A DNA stretch of 64,000 bases from Bimastos eiseni (GCA_959347315.1 OY365815.1:12315158-12379157), one strand, 5' to 3'; counted from the stretch's first letter, positions 1 to 10,059 are shown. The notes: generated by a model not told the origin, from the letters alone. Made by a program: numbers and translations.

Positions 1-272
1 ACAGACAGACAGAAAGACAGGCAGACAGACAGACAGACAGAAAGACAGACAGACAGAAAGACAGGCAGACAGACAGACAGACAGGCAGACACACAGACAG
101 ACAGAAAGACAGGCAGACAGAAAGACAGGCAGACAGACAGACAGACAGGCAGGCAGACAGACAGACAGACAGAAAGACAGGCAGACAGACAGAAAGACAG
201 GCAGACAGACAGACAGACAGACAGACGAAAAGACAGGCAGACAGACAGGCAGACAGACAGACAGACAGACAG
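1..272. repeat. (GACA)n tetranucleotide microsatellite
   Basis: The first ~272 bases are an almost pure GACA/CAGA tetranucleotide array. It has regular AAAGACAG and GGCAGACA interruptions and runs off the left edge. It lies in the presumed first intron of the neuroligin-like gene, whose donor is at 672-673 on the minus strand. No coding potential is inferred. Confidence 0.97.
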
Positions 273-630
273 ACCTTATAGTCCTCAAAGACAGATTATG
301 ATCATATAGACAAGATCAGGTGTACTATGGTCAAACAGATATGAAGACATACAGACGGACTGACAGACGTATAGATAGATAGAACAGAGCAGACATACAC
401 ACATATGGACAAACAGAACAGGCAGACAGATACGTACATATAGATGGACAAAACAGAGCAGACAGACAACGATATGTTATATCTTGGAGACAGAAGGATG
501 CAGTGATATCCACAGAGACATGTGAATTCAGAAACAGCGTTCTTAAGAGAATCACAGAAACTACGCGAGAGAAACAATGACAGACAGATGTAAAGATAAC
601 GAGACATACAGAGAGAAAGACACACACAGC
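273..630. repeat. Degenerate GACA/GATA-type sequence in intron
   Basis: Scattered GACAGA, ATAGATAGATAG (~371-382) and ACAGAGCAGACA motifs continue from the pure microsatellite and decay towards the exon. Cysteine- and serine-rich reading frames on the minus strand here are translations of the simple repeat and are not taken as genes. Confidence 0.7.
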
Positions 631-671
631 GATTCATGGCCAGACGAGGAGCGACTCTACTCTGAGTTCCT

Positions 672-673
672 AC
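672..673 (-). other. Putative 5' splice donor of the neuroligin-like exon
   Basis: On the minus strand the exon ends CAGAG and is followed by GTAGGA, a good match to the AG|GTRAGT donor consensus. Protein similarity to neuroligins ends at about this point (after Val-Pro-Val-Arg), and the open frame past it soon stops. The exon would end in phase 1, 520 nt after the ATG. Confidence 0.7.
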
Positions 674-1193
674 CTCTGACAGGAACATATACGTTGAGAT
701 TGAGGCACTCCTCCTGCTGACGTTCCAGAAACGGAACCAGTCTTTTCCACCTTTCCAACCTCGCTGAGGACATGGTCGTTCTCATCTCTCGGAGGTCCGG
801 AAGTAGCTGCGGACAGACGGGCTTGAACTTGAGCGCCGGTCGAACGCCCTGCCACCTGACGACGGGGCTCGTGGGCGCCATGAACCTCAATTCACCCCCA
901 AGCAGAGAGGCGTACTCGAGCCCCAGGTAGGCCTCAACCTGGGGTAGGGTAGGGTCGGGTGGGGTGACGAGTATCCCACGCAGGCGGCCATACTGGGTCT
1001 CGACTACTCTGTGGCCCATTTGCGTGGCGAACACCTTCGATTCGGTCCCTGGCGGAAGTCGCAGATGAAGACCGATGAAGACGAGAGTAAAGGCGCGCAG
1101 CTTCCGGCCGATGAAGAAAAAGAACAACAATAAGAAGATGACGTAGGCATCGGCGGCGGCGGCGTTCTTGCGCCGGTTCTTTGCGAAGAACAT
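674..1193 (-). CDS. Neuroligin-like protein, first coding exon (partial gene)
   Basis: This exon encodes the N-terminus of a carboxylesterase-like (alpha/beta-hydrolase fold) adhesion protein of the neuroligin type. Such proteins are postsynaptic membrane proteins that bind neurexins. The ATG at 1191-1193 is the first after an in-frame TGA at 1197-1199. Residues ~17-46 are two hydrophobic stretches split by a basic Arg-Lys-Leu-Arg patch, perhaps a signal peptide or anchor. The esterase-like domain begins at ~62 (VVETQYGRLRG), followed by VEAYLGLEYAS (~86-96), ELRFMAPTSP (~101-110), KPVCPQLLPD (~124-133) and QEECLNLNVYVP (~160-171). Cys127 and Cys163 correspond to the conserved first disulfide of the fold. 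The esterase motif is usually E-D-C-L-Y; here it is E-E-C-L-N. The rest of the gene lies left of the window. A gliotactin-like relative is the main alternative. Orthology to a particular neuroligin paralogue is not established, so no symbol is given. Confidence 0.85.
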
Positions 1194-1345
1194 GACTCAA
1201 GATACGGTGTCACATCCCGGCGGACGTCTAGAACCATGCGCCGCGCATTCGACTGACTGGCGGCGGCGCCGGCGCGAGTGGATGGCGTCGACTGCGGCGA
1301 CGAAGATGCAGCGGCGCGCGTATACACGCAGCGAGTGCAGAGAGG
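1194..1345 (-). promoter_or_regulatory. CpG-rich probable 5' leader/promoter-proximal region
   Basis: The ~150 bases upstream of the neuroligin-like ATG are rich in CG dinucleotides (for example CGGCGGCGCCGGCGCGAG near 1260), and the richness continues into the start of the exon. The surrounding DNA is AT-richer. This fits a 5' UTR or promoter-proximal segment. No TATA box or initiator can be assigned, and an upstream non-coding exon is possible. Confidence 0.35.
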
Positions 1346-1494
1346 ACAAGTGAAGTGGGTAAACCGCACCCGTTTCTTTAGATGCCGTGATTGAATACAT
1401 TCGTTTGCTTAATTCTTTATTTACGACATTCATATGTTTATGTTTTATTGTTATGGTTTCCTCTTTTTATTTCATTTAGAGCGCGTAATCATCG
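1346..1494. other. AT-rich spacer, nothing recognised
   Basis: T-rich intergenic or upstream sequence with no open frame, repeat or RNA gene that I can support. Confidence 0.5.
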
Positions 1495-1920
1495 TCAGTT
1501 CGTGACTTCTGCCATTTTGCGGTGATTGGTACGAATAGATGATTTCCGCTGTTTTGGTTATTTGTCGAGGTTTTATTCCAAGTGTTAGTCCATGTGATGC
1601 AATATTCTCATGCATATCGTCTGTCCAGCGTCGTCAATGTCTGCTCTTGTTTCTTTTTCCTTCGAATCTCGCATGTAGGCCATATAGGCATTTTGTGGGA
1701 TTCTGTCAACTGACATTCTTCTCTCTTCATGTCCTAATCATCGGAGTCCTCGTTGAACGACTTGGTCTAACAGAGTTTTTTTTATGCATGATGAATTTCT
1801 TATGTCATCGTTCCTTGTTCCCAGTAGTCTTGAAATCCCTGTCATGTTCCGCACTTAATATTGCATGCACATGTGCAAGATAGAAATTGCCTGAAAGAGA
1901 ATAGATATGCCATAATAATG
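1495..1920 (-). mobile_element. Decayed LINE reverse-transcriptase C-terminal tail
   Basis: Reading the minus strand from ~1920 downward gives, in one frame with stops, a fragment starting His-Tyr-Tyr-Gly, then MTGISRLLGTRNDDIRNS, then LGHEERRMSVDRIP. After a frameshift near 1705 it gives CLYGLHARFEGKRNKSRH, a stop, and RRWTDDMHENIASHGL. Order and spacing match the common C-terminus of animal non-LTR retrotransposon reverse transcriptases: ILG..R.D.IRN, LGHV.RM...RIP, then GKR..GRPR.RWTDD. At least three in-frame stops and one frameshift show that it is dead. The family (RTE, CR1, Jockey or similar) cannot be decided from this piece. The plus-strand open frame over 1539-1883 is its shadow. 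Confidence 0.65.
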
Positions 1921-3038
1921 AATCTTCGTTTACTTATTTAAGACAGACACACCGCTGTACGATTATAAGCACAGTATGAACTGATGATCAAAGTAACTCC
2001 TTCACTGTTTGAACTTTGACAGCGCCAGTCCCAAGCCTTGAGAAAAGAGGAGGGCGACACCAAATCATCTTCGATATGAAACGGTGTGGATAAAAAATCA
2101 ACACAGACACTGATGATCACAAGTTGTTACAGGAGTCGAATTTTTAACTTACGGCAGCCGTGCAAGGCTTTCATACAATCCTACATCTAATTGTCCACCT
2201 TCACCGCCTAGCGAATGAAAGGACTGTCGACTTTATGTGGTATAGTGAATGATCTATAGCTTTCTACTGTTCATCCCGCCAGCGTCTTATTCATTACTCT
2301 GAGACCGCTTTAGAAGACAAACATTTATCTTCTCATGCTAAACCGAGCAACAATTAATCTTCCAGAAATATGTCACTATGGCGCATGAGTTTCGCAGGCA
2401 TTATTTCGATTGGTGGGCTATCCGGGCATAAACATAGAGGTAGGAGTAACGTACATGTACTTCATATGCAGAAACTCTTCAACAACGTTGAGGAACCCTG
2501 ATGCTGGACCGAATACAGGCAATCCTACGACAGAAAACTTTTAACGTTACAGACCGAATATAACTTTCAATATTTTTTTTCTATTCACAATACAAAGTAC
2601 GGCTGATCGCTTATTTCCCCCTTCTGAAGCACCTATTGCAGTACATTTATTAAATAAGAATGACGATAGTTGGCCAATATGTTATAGTTCGGTGCAACGT
2701 AAATTTAAATAATTATATAAATGATAATAGAAGTAATAACAGCAAAACCATTCCAGATGTTTGCTTTTTTCTAACTGTTTCGAACATTCTATTCCACCTG
2801 AAGGATCATTTATATTAATAATAATAACAGTTATAACAATGAAAATATCAATTGTAATAAAGTGACACCCGAGAGACAAACTTCCTTTTCCAGAACTTGT
2901 CGGCATTGATCCAACGTTTCAATGCGGTGGCTTTTCAGGGCACTATGTCAAGATTGCAATCCACTGCCAAGCGGCGACCCAGATGGTCTGATGACAGATC
3001 CGTTGGCAATGCCAAAGATGAATAATACTATATGTGAC
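1921..3038. other. Intergenic DNA, no recognised feature
   Basis: About 1.1 kb of AT-rich sequence with only short frames interrupted by stops. ATAATAATAA-type runs near 2700-2840 hint at old microsatellite decay. I recognise no gene, RNA or mobile-element motif. Confidence 0.5.
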
Positions 3039-3090
<52 letters not shown>

Positions 3091-3160
3091 TAATAATAAT
3101 AACAATAATAATAATAATAATAATAATTGTAATAATAATAATAAAAATAATAATAATAAA
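3039..3160. repeat. (AAT)n trinucleotide microsatellite
   Basis: About 40 units of ATA/AAT with a few single-base interruptions (TGATAAT, AACAAT, ATTGTAAT, AAAAAT). The polyisoleucine frames it creates on both strands are not genes. Confidence 0.97.
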
Positions 3161-4451
3161 AAGACGATATAAATATTGGGGTAAAACTGTTAACTTCACC
3201 CCCACCTCCATCTTAAGACTTGAGCTACACGTTATTATGAATAAAAACTTATTTAGCGCCAGTGGGTACTTCACAGGGCCTTAGTCGATTGCGTTTCCAA
3301 ACCAAGCCGTACCCAGGTCAACTTTCAGAAGAACATTAGAAGAAAATATCACCTCCGCCAACTTGCCCCAAGAGTCATGGGTATACATAATATATGAAGT
3401 CGGGGTCCCACCCTCTTCCCTTCGTTACCTGAAGACGTTCTCATGTCCTCTGGGCTGAGAGAGCGTCTTGCATAACCAGCACTGTAAGAAGCGCTACTTA
3501 AATTATCAGATACGATATGATTACTTAGGCTGCATCGTTTGCCAATCCTTGGCAGTTAAGAGCGAGTGTGCAATCAACCTGGCCTCGAATGTTCCCAACC
3601 ATGAGTTATGGTCAATCTCTGGTTCACCAGCTGGCGGTATTGCTGCTGGTGCCCTATTAAAACGTGTAACCCAAACCTAACCATCGTATCACCGCTTTCC
3701 TTTTACCAAACACCTTTCTTGCACCAGATGCGATCGTCCTGTACCCCAACATGCAAAGCCGTTAAGATGAAATTACCCGACAAGCGGAAACAGCCGCAGA
3801 TAAACGACTGCGATCTGAAACGCCAGAGATCGCCAGAATTGCTGTCACGCGCACTCGCCCCCTCTCCCACTCAAACGCCAATCTTGCGCGTAGTCATAAA
3901 ACAAGTCGTCCGAACAAAGGTGCCAATTACTAAGGTGTCTATAATAATGGCGTAATCCGTGACGACTGCGTTGAGCGTGCTTACGGTCGAATGCGGCCGT
4001 CGCACGTGAGCTGGCGTTTGCTTGACGTCAACGGAGGCATGTCTAGACGTGTCTACGGCCACCCATAAAAAATGCAACATTCCATGCAATGTGGCAATTC
4101 GCAATGAGCGGTAAAAGAAAAAACAGTTCGCGGTAATAACATCACGACTTTATTCCGATGCAATAATGTAGACTACGTACACAAGCAAGCGAATAAAGAG
4201 TCGACATGATGCCGTGAACTTCTGTTTATGACATAAAGAACACTGAGGAATAAATTGCAAACGAGATGAACGCTGACTGAACGCAATCGATTGAAATGGA
4301 GACATCCAGACTCTCCAACAAAAAGTCGCTGTTTCACTGGACTTGGTCGCATCCAATGCATTAATACGATTCTCGTCTTAAACCTTTCGATTTGCTTAGG
4401 TTTTCATTTCAGTGCTCACTGTAGCATAAATGGCCGATTGTCCGCTCGTCG
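3161..4451. other. Intergenic DNA with one possible coding relic
   Basis: Mostly unrecognised sequence. Positions 3766-3933 (plus) contain a 55-codon open frame with RQAETAADKRLRSETPE. This resembles the Arg/Glu-rich ET-P-E repeats seen in proteins linked to Helitron-type elements, but it is too short to call. The segment 4140-4451 lies just downstream of the integrase remnant on the minus strand and may include the 3' part or LTR of that element. A minus-strand AATAAA-type signal occurs near 4150 (plus TTTATT). I could not identify LTR ends. Confidence 0.35.
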
Positions 4452-5060
4452 AATGGTATCGCACGAACTGTTACTCTTATTACACTTATCCAGCACGATA
4501 TTTCCTACTGTCGTGTTCACCCTCTCAACGCCATTCTGATGGATCGCGGGCTTGTCGGGAAACACGTGCTGGATAAACTGTCTATAGAGGAATGCACTGG
4601 GATTCGAGGAGCAACGGGTATTGCAAGTAAAGAGTTACTAAATGCAGTTTAGTCACACTGTTCAATGAACAATCAACTCGAGATTCCTGTTGTAACCCAG
4701 CGCTGCCTATAAGTGATACCTCAAGTAGTATACTCTGAAATATATTCTTTCCTCTCTACGAGGTTCTTCTTATCATCTAGGCTGTGACATATGATTATGC
4801 CCGTGACTTCCGTTGAGATTGCATTGGTGCAAATTTCAGGAACTGAGTCCTTTCCCGCCAAAGGGTTTCTGCACTCATATTAATTAAGGATCTATTCGAA
4901 GCACGTCAATATTTGTTTCGGACATCCGCATCCCTGACACCCGCTCAATGGTCTTGACTACGAATTGGATACGCCTCCACCATTCGGATGAAATGATCGA
5001 CAATCATAAGTAGGCTATGTATAGTCGAAGACCGAATGATTTGTTAGGTCTATTCCAACA
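4452..5060 (-). mobile_element. Ty3/gypsy-like integrase remnant (pseudogene)
   Basis: Two separated blocks on the minus strand resemble retroviral-type (rve) integrase of LTR retrotransposons. Block 1 (4945-5040) reads HSLLMIVDHFIRMVEAYP and ends at a stop. It matches the start of the integrase core (VD.FTRW.EA.P), which contains the first catalytic Asp. A frame-shifted GIDLT lies just upstream (~5045-5058), as in typical elements. Block 2 (4452-4580) reads AIHQNGVERVNTTVGN and corresponds to the HPQ.NG..ER.NRT region after the catalytic Glu. The 364 bases between them are slightly more than expected and contain stops, and I cannot place the second Asp. No protease, RT, gag or LTR was recognised. 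The element is inactive. Confidence 0.6.
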
Positions 5061-5126
5061 CATTTTTTGGTGCTACTATGTTGTTGGTAAATTTGGTTTG
5101 GCTTTCCATCCAATAACCGCTACAAT

Positions 5127-5166
<40 letters not shown>
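5127..5166. repeat. (ATA)n trinucleotide microsatellite
   Basis: About 13 perfect ATA units, followed by TAATAATTG. The tract sits directly against the 5' edge of the recognisable retroelement sequence that follows, so it marks the truncation point or an insertion. Confidence 0.95.
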
Positions 5167-5169
<3 letters not shown>

Positions 5170-5178
5170 GTAATAATT

Positions 5179-5792
5179 GAAGCCGTTAGAGTTGCAGTCT
5201 GTCTGCGACTGGGGGGTGCGACATGCCAACCGCCCGTATGTCCTTGTGGATCGCTGGTTATAGCAGAAGGCTCACACGGGCTCTCCTGTGGGCTTGGCCT
5301 GGGCAGGCTGTCAAGACACGCGGTCCTAAACAACCTCATCAGCAGAGGCCTCTCGCGTGCATGCATCCCTAACACGAAGGAACCACCAGGTATGTCGAGA
5401 ACGGATGGTAGGCACCCGAATGGGCTCACGCTCATACCCTGGCGAGGCGGACGCTGCATGCTATGGGACGTCACAGTCACGGACACCGTAGCATTATCAT
5501 ATCTCCAGTTAACATCGGCCACAGCGGGTGCAGCAGCGGAGCAAGCGGCTAACAGGAAGATCGTGAAATACAATGAGCTGACCACTTTGTAGCGCTTACA
5601 TTTGAAATTATAGGGTCCATCAATGCCGCCGAGTTTGAATTCATCAGAGAGTTGGGGCGCCGCATAACCATGGTCACCGGAGAGCGAAAAGAGACAAGCT
5701 ACCTTCTTCAGCGCTTGTCAGTTACGGTACAACGTTTTAACGCGATTGCTTTCCGTGGCTCGTTTGTGCAGCCAGATCTTGGTGAGGGATGA
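5179..5792 (+). pseudogene. C-terminal end of a retroelement polyprotein, frameshifted
   Basis: The frame 5179-5592 reads AVCLRLGGATCQPPVCPCGS, HGLSCGLGLGRLSRHAVLNN, then GMSRTDGRHPNGLTLIPW, a WDVTVTDT motif and a Tyr-Leu-X-X-Thr-Ser segment. After a stop and one small frameshift at ~5585-5590 it continues as FVALTFEIIGS, then ELGRRITMVTGERKETSYLL and QRFNAIAFRGSF, ending at TGA 5790-5792. From memory, this order of motifs is the conserved C-terminus of a large family of reverse-transcriptase-linked proteins repeated in many invertebrate genomes. The Cys pairs plus the DG-x(n)-P.DG.TL.PW...WDVT block look like a zinc-binding stretch followed by a possible PD-(D/E)xK-type nuclease. The canonical RPDG is RHPNG here, so a likely catalytic Asp is lost. 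The 5' part, including any RT, is missing. Confidence 0.65.
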
Positions 5793-7559
5793 GTCGTTCC
5801 AGAAAACCATATGTCTCTCTGTTTGAGGTCAGGAAAAAGTTTCAGAGAAACAAGTCGCAGAGAAACAAGTCGCTATCTATTATCTGCATCCAGGTATACT
5901 TGATACTTGAAGTTGTCTATGGAGCAACTGGGGAAAGTGGAAGTAATTGTTTCCAAAATTACTAGATTTTTACAAGAATCAAAGCTACGATGAATGGAAT
6001 TTAAGCATTAGGGCCATTTGGGGAGGTTAGGGTCGTGGCCCCCAACGTGTGTTGTGCTTCCCATACATAAGGATGGTCTCATGGCGTGCCTTGTTAAATG
6101 TGTTCAAAAGTCGGTCAATGAGTGACTCACCAACGAGAAGTGCAAGACTCAAGACCGAGGTATAGGGTACTGATCTGCATGTCGATGCAGGGTCCAGACT
6201 CCAGAGGCGGTGTTTGAGTGGTCCAGACCTGCGTCGATAGATCCAAAGTCAAGAGGCAGCGGTAGAGAGGTCACGGCCGGTTGGACTTAATATTGTGCTG
6301 AGCGCTTGTGTTTGGGCCATCTAGTATCGATCGCATCTACACTGCGTCCCGCGCACCTTGTTACATATCGCTACTAGCTAATTGGATAATGTGTTGGCGC
6401 CGGAAGTTCTGCTTGAAATTATGTTACCAGATTGAGAAATTAATTTTAGTTATTTTGGTGTAATTTAAAGTTAGAAATGCTTCAACAGTTACATTTCTAT
6501 GAAAGAATAGTTAAAAAATACAAAACAGACCATGGTAAGATATGGAAAGAAGGCAAAATTAGAAGAAAACTTGGATTTCTTTATTAATAAAACAACCCAC
6601 GGTTCGACATAACCACATGAGATAATTAAAGCAACTGCGGTGGATTTTAAACGGAATGATGATGTTTTCCTTTCTCATGTTGCCAGTGCTGTAGCATATG
6701 ATCAGCCTTCAGAGGATCAGTCAACTAAAGCAAAATGTGGACATTAGCAAAAACGAAACACGAGGCTCCTGTTCGACCGATGTTGAAGGCTTATTTTGCT
6801 AACGACATCTCTAAATTTTCTATGCTGATAAACACGATATATATAATGATTTGAACCTGATAGTCCCAGATTCTATTACTGACGCTTTCAGCTATAAATG
6901 GTCGATAATTTTTACTTTTGTTATAATTTATCAATTTGTTAACCTCATTCTCATGGCTGCTACATGATGCTATACCGCATGCTGCATCACAATGATTGTT
7001 GATTGTGGTGAAAATTTAGTTTTTACAGTTTTTTGCTCCTAGCAAGAAAATAGTGAGATGGCACCACTGATTGTAAGGTGTGGCCTAACAACATTTTACT
7101 TTAAGAGAAGGAGGCGGAGGAGAGAAATAGTTTAGGTGTACGAGAATATGGAGAGGAAGGCCGGTGCATCCGATGAGCATAAATCAAGGTGACTCGATGA
7201 CATGTACCTTGTCCTCTAAATTATTCAAGAAGGCGTTAGGAACTGCCATTGGGCTCCGAAGTTTTTCAGTGCAAGAATTGTAGACTCGGGAATAATACGA
7301 ATGAAAGTTCCGTCTCAGTGGACAATAATATTACAGCCGTTGGGTACATGTAGCTAGGAAGGAATGACGATTATAACCCGGCTCAACAGCTCTCAACACC
7401 ACGCAGTCAAAACGTTGGCCATGTTACGTTCTGTTATGCAAGTCCTTTCCCGTGTCGACCCATAATGTGCTTATGCACCCGCACGACTGCACCTCTTATC
7501 GGCATTTATTGCCATCAGGCGAGTAGGCTAGGTCAGGTCTGCGGGTACGGACACATAGA
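5793..7559. other. Intergenic DNA, no recognised gene
   Basis: About 1.8 kb without a supported gene. It contains the 15-bp tandem pair at 5843-5872. Two short frames, at ~6478-6590 (Met-Leu-Gln-Gln start, Lys-rich) and ~6627-6748 (VDFKRNDDVFLSHVASAV), look more protein-like than the rest but match no family I recognise. They could be relics of a transposase-like gene. Confidence 0.4.
5843..5872. repeat. Perfect 15-bp tandem duplication
   Basis: CAGAGAAACAAGTCG occurs twice head to tail (5843-5857 and 5858-5872). It lies just downstream of the retroelement C-terminal relic. A simple replication-slippage or target-site-like duplication; no function is inferred. Confidence 0.95.
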
Positions 7560-8995
7560 TCCCGATGACGACGTCAGGACACTCCGGGGAATGGCTCGAA
7601 AAGAGTTTTATGCCGGGGTTTAGTTTTCTACGCAGCAGTATAACAGTCCTCGGTGTCTTACAGGTTGCAGGTTTCAGCCTCGCCTGGCGCACCATAAATT
7701 GCACAAAGCATTTACTTAGCGCCTCCGTAGTCGCGTCACCGCCGAAGACAGGGATCGTGTCGTATGAGGTCTTCGGGGACCCTGGCGGCCAGACCCGAAG
7801 GCCACGGTCGCTGGCCCGGGTCGGCCCGCGCTACTCATACGTCAACAGTATCAGGACAAAAGCAACACAGCCGGCGTAGCGTACCGCTCGAGTACCATAA
7901 CCGGACCGTAAAGTACCATAAAGACAGGCAGACGGACGCGACGTCACATTGAAGGCGAAGGCCAGAGAGAGCTCCCCAGAGGGACATCCGGTCGGGCAAA
8001 ACGCTAGTGAATCCGAATGGCAATTGTCAATCATTGGCTGCTCGATGGTCGGTACAATTCTCCAACATACTGCGCAGTTTGAATAATCACATGATATCGG
8101 GTCCAGTAAGAAGCAAAGTTGCTTCTTACGTTATGGTAGTATTTAACTCAACAATGACCGCACTTCAAGTTTCGTTGACGCAGGGTTTGAATTGTCAAAT
8201 TTGAATTGGGGGTTGAAATTGTTTCGCATGTCTAGATATCTCGACTAAAATTGTTAAGAACCTGAAATTGGATATATGGGCTAAATTGTAAAGGGCAACT
8301 GTGAGTGTGGGTGCACCTGAAAACTTATCTGGGGTTTGCTTGACCCCGAGGGCATATTTGAGAATTCCTTGGCTGGGTTGAAAATGAACTGGAGGGTCGA
8401 ACCCTGCCAGCTCCCCGACAGTTCAATCACTGGATATATGGGTGATCCCAAAGATCAGATCAGGGGTGTCCAGATAGGGGGGCCTGGAGGCAAATGCCTC
8501 AAATTTCACGTAGGGGGGATATTTTTTATTCTTAGGGGCTAATATTTGTCTTCTATACCCTTGGGACCACGGGTTTGCCGCCAATTACTCAGAGGGGATT
8601 GATGCCCCTGGATCAGAGTAACTAGACTAGACTAGATCATGTTAAAAAATGCCGCACAAATATTTTAAAACATAATTGCTAGACAGTCATGTAGCTTAAA
8701 TGAGCATTTCTTGCATTGTATTGCATTCTGCTCAGTAGAAGTTATTAGCACATTCAACTTACTCTCAAAGACTACTAGCGACTTCCGTTTCTTACAACCA
8801 AGATATTTTAGTTGGGCGCAGAAGCGAAGTATCCCACTCATCAATAATAACAAAGCAAAACCGAAATTGAGGTCTAACGTTGAAATCTATAACGACGCGC
8901 AACATAAAAGAATTTTGTATTGCATGATACATATTTCGATGTAGAAAATAGAATAAGTTGCATTAATATAAGATAATAAACATATTTATTCCTTA
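7560..8995. other. Intergenic DNA, locally GC-rich, no recognised gene
   Basis: 7560-7960 is GC- and CpG-richer than its surroundings and carries overlapping frames on both strands (for example 7565-7879 plus, 104 codons) with no recognisable domain. 8180-8560 contains G-runs and two copies of GGATATATGGG about 160 bp apart (8270 and 8432). I cannot assign a gene or element. Confidence 0.4.
8106..8129. repeat. Perfect short inverted repeat (11-bp arms, 2-bp loop)
   Basis: GTAAGAAGCAA, AG, TTGCTTCTTAC is a perfect hairpin-forming palindrome. It is not flanked by a T-run or an open gene. Function unknown; it may be a relic of a transposon end or a chance cruciform. Confidence 0.95.
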
Positions 8996-9101
8996 TTCTC
9001 TTCTCATCCTCGTCTTCCTCCTCCTCCCTCTCCATTTCTTTTTTCTATTCTCCTACGTCTCCTCCTCCTTATCATCATCATCATCATCATCATCGTCTTC
9101 T

Positions 9102-9143
<42 letters not shown>

Positions 9144-9245
9144 CTCTGTCTTTCGTCGGTTCTCTTCGTCTTCTTCGTCCTTTTCTTCTTCATCTTTTCT
9201 TCTTCAGTCTCTGTCTTTGCCTGTCTGTCTGTCTCCGTCTCTTCT
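8996..9245. repeat. Pyrimidine-rich compound microsatellite
   Basis: The plus strand is nearly all C/T from ~8996 to 9245. It includes TCC/TCT runs, (ATC)n at ~9069-9093, (CT)n at ~9107-9137, TTC/GTC runs and CTGTCTGT. A minor coding frame across it is a translation of simple sequence. Confidence 0.93.
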
Positions 9246-9613
9246 CAATTCTCTTTAAAAAGCATATGATTCTCTTTCCCTCCATTCAGAGCTCGTGGAT
9301 ATGGCCCTCTGCACTTATTTTTCAAATGGCGGTTTAGATATTTAGAGCATATGATAATGTATTTACGCGACTTAGTGAACTCCAGATTTTCCTCAAATAA
9401 TAACACTGACTAACGCAATCTGACTTTACCCATTGAGATTGTCTCTTAACCCATGGGCATGCGAGTCGATTGATGTAAGGACTTGAAATTGTGAACGGTA
9501 TGGCCGCAAGTACAAAAAGCGTCCTTATGAAATACAATGCTATGCAATACAATGCAACACAGCATATCACAGTTTACCACGTGAAGCAGTCATTTGCAGC
9601 AAAACGGCAACAA
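9246..9613. other. Spacer, nothing recognised
   Basis: Unremarkable AT-rich sequence between two simple repeats. The ATGCAATACAATGCAACAC motif at ~9537-9556 already resembles the pentanucleotide repeat that follows. Confidence 0.5.
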
Positions 9614-9904
9614 ACGGTACGATGATAGAATAGAAGGTGTATAGTAATACAGCGCATAATGGTATAGCATAATATTGCATAGCATTGTATAGTATAGAAA
9701 ATCAATGGTATTGCATAGTCTAGCATGATATAATGCTGTTCAGTATTGAATAGCATAATGGAGTAGAGTTTTGAGTAGCATAGCATTTTATAGCATAGCA
9801 TTTTATAGCATAGCATGGCATAGCGTAGCATAGCATGGCATAGCATGGCATAGCATAGCATAGTATGGCATAGCATAGCATGGCATAGCATAGCATGGCA
9901 TAGA
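9614..9904. repeat. TAGCA pentanucleotide tandem array
   Basis: Degenerate ATAG/TAGCAT units from ~9640 sharpen into an almost perfect (TAGCA/TGGCA)n array at ~9774-9903. The minus-strand frame with repeated Met-Leu-Cys-His/Tyr-Ala is a translation of the repeat. Isolated copies (CATAGTACAATAG, CATAGCACAG) continue to ~10260. Confidence 0.95.
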
Positions 9905-10059
9905 CCTTGCCAGATTGATGAAACTATAGAAACAGGTAAAACATATCAGTCACAAGAGTCAACAACATGGTAAGACGTCAAAAACTTTTCTGCTGTCATA
10001 AGACGTCCCTAAATATTCTTTTCCTTCCGTCAAGTTTTTACAAGTCCCTCAAGCTTTTT
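9905..10059. other. Spacer before retroposon tail
   Basis: No recognised motif. It may belong to the same retroposon copy whose 3' end is described at 10060-10152. Confidence 0.4.

Noticed and set aside
302..688. Cys/Ser-rich 128-codon minus-strand ORF
   Set aside because: Translation of degenerate GACA microsatellite overlapping the splice donor of the real exon in another frame.
1004..1433. Overlapping ORFs antisense to or upstream of the neuroligin-like ATG
   Set aside because: GC-rich shadow frames of the exon and its leader. Only the 674-1193 frame shows family motifs.
2922..3284. Polyisoleucine ORFs on both strands
   Set aside because: Direct translation of the (AAT)n microsatellite.
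7565..8034. Overlapping 104-codon plus and 67-codon minus ORFs in a GC-rich stretch
   Set aside because: No recognisable motif and no splice-site support. Long frames are expected in GC-rich DNA.
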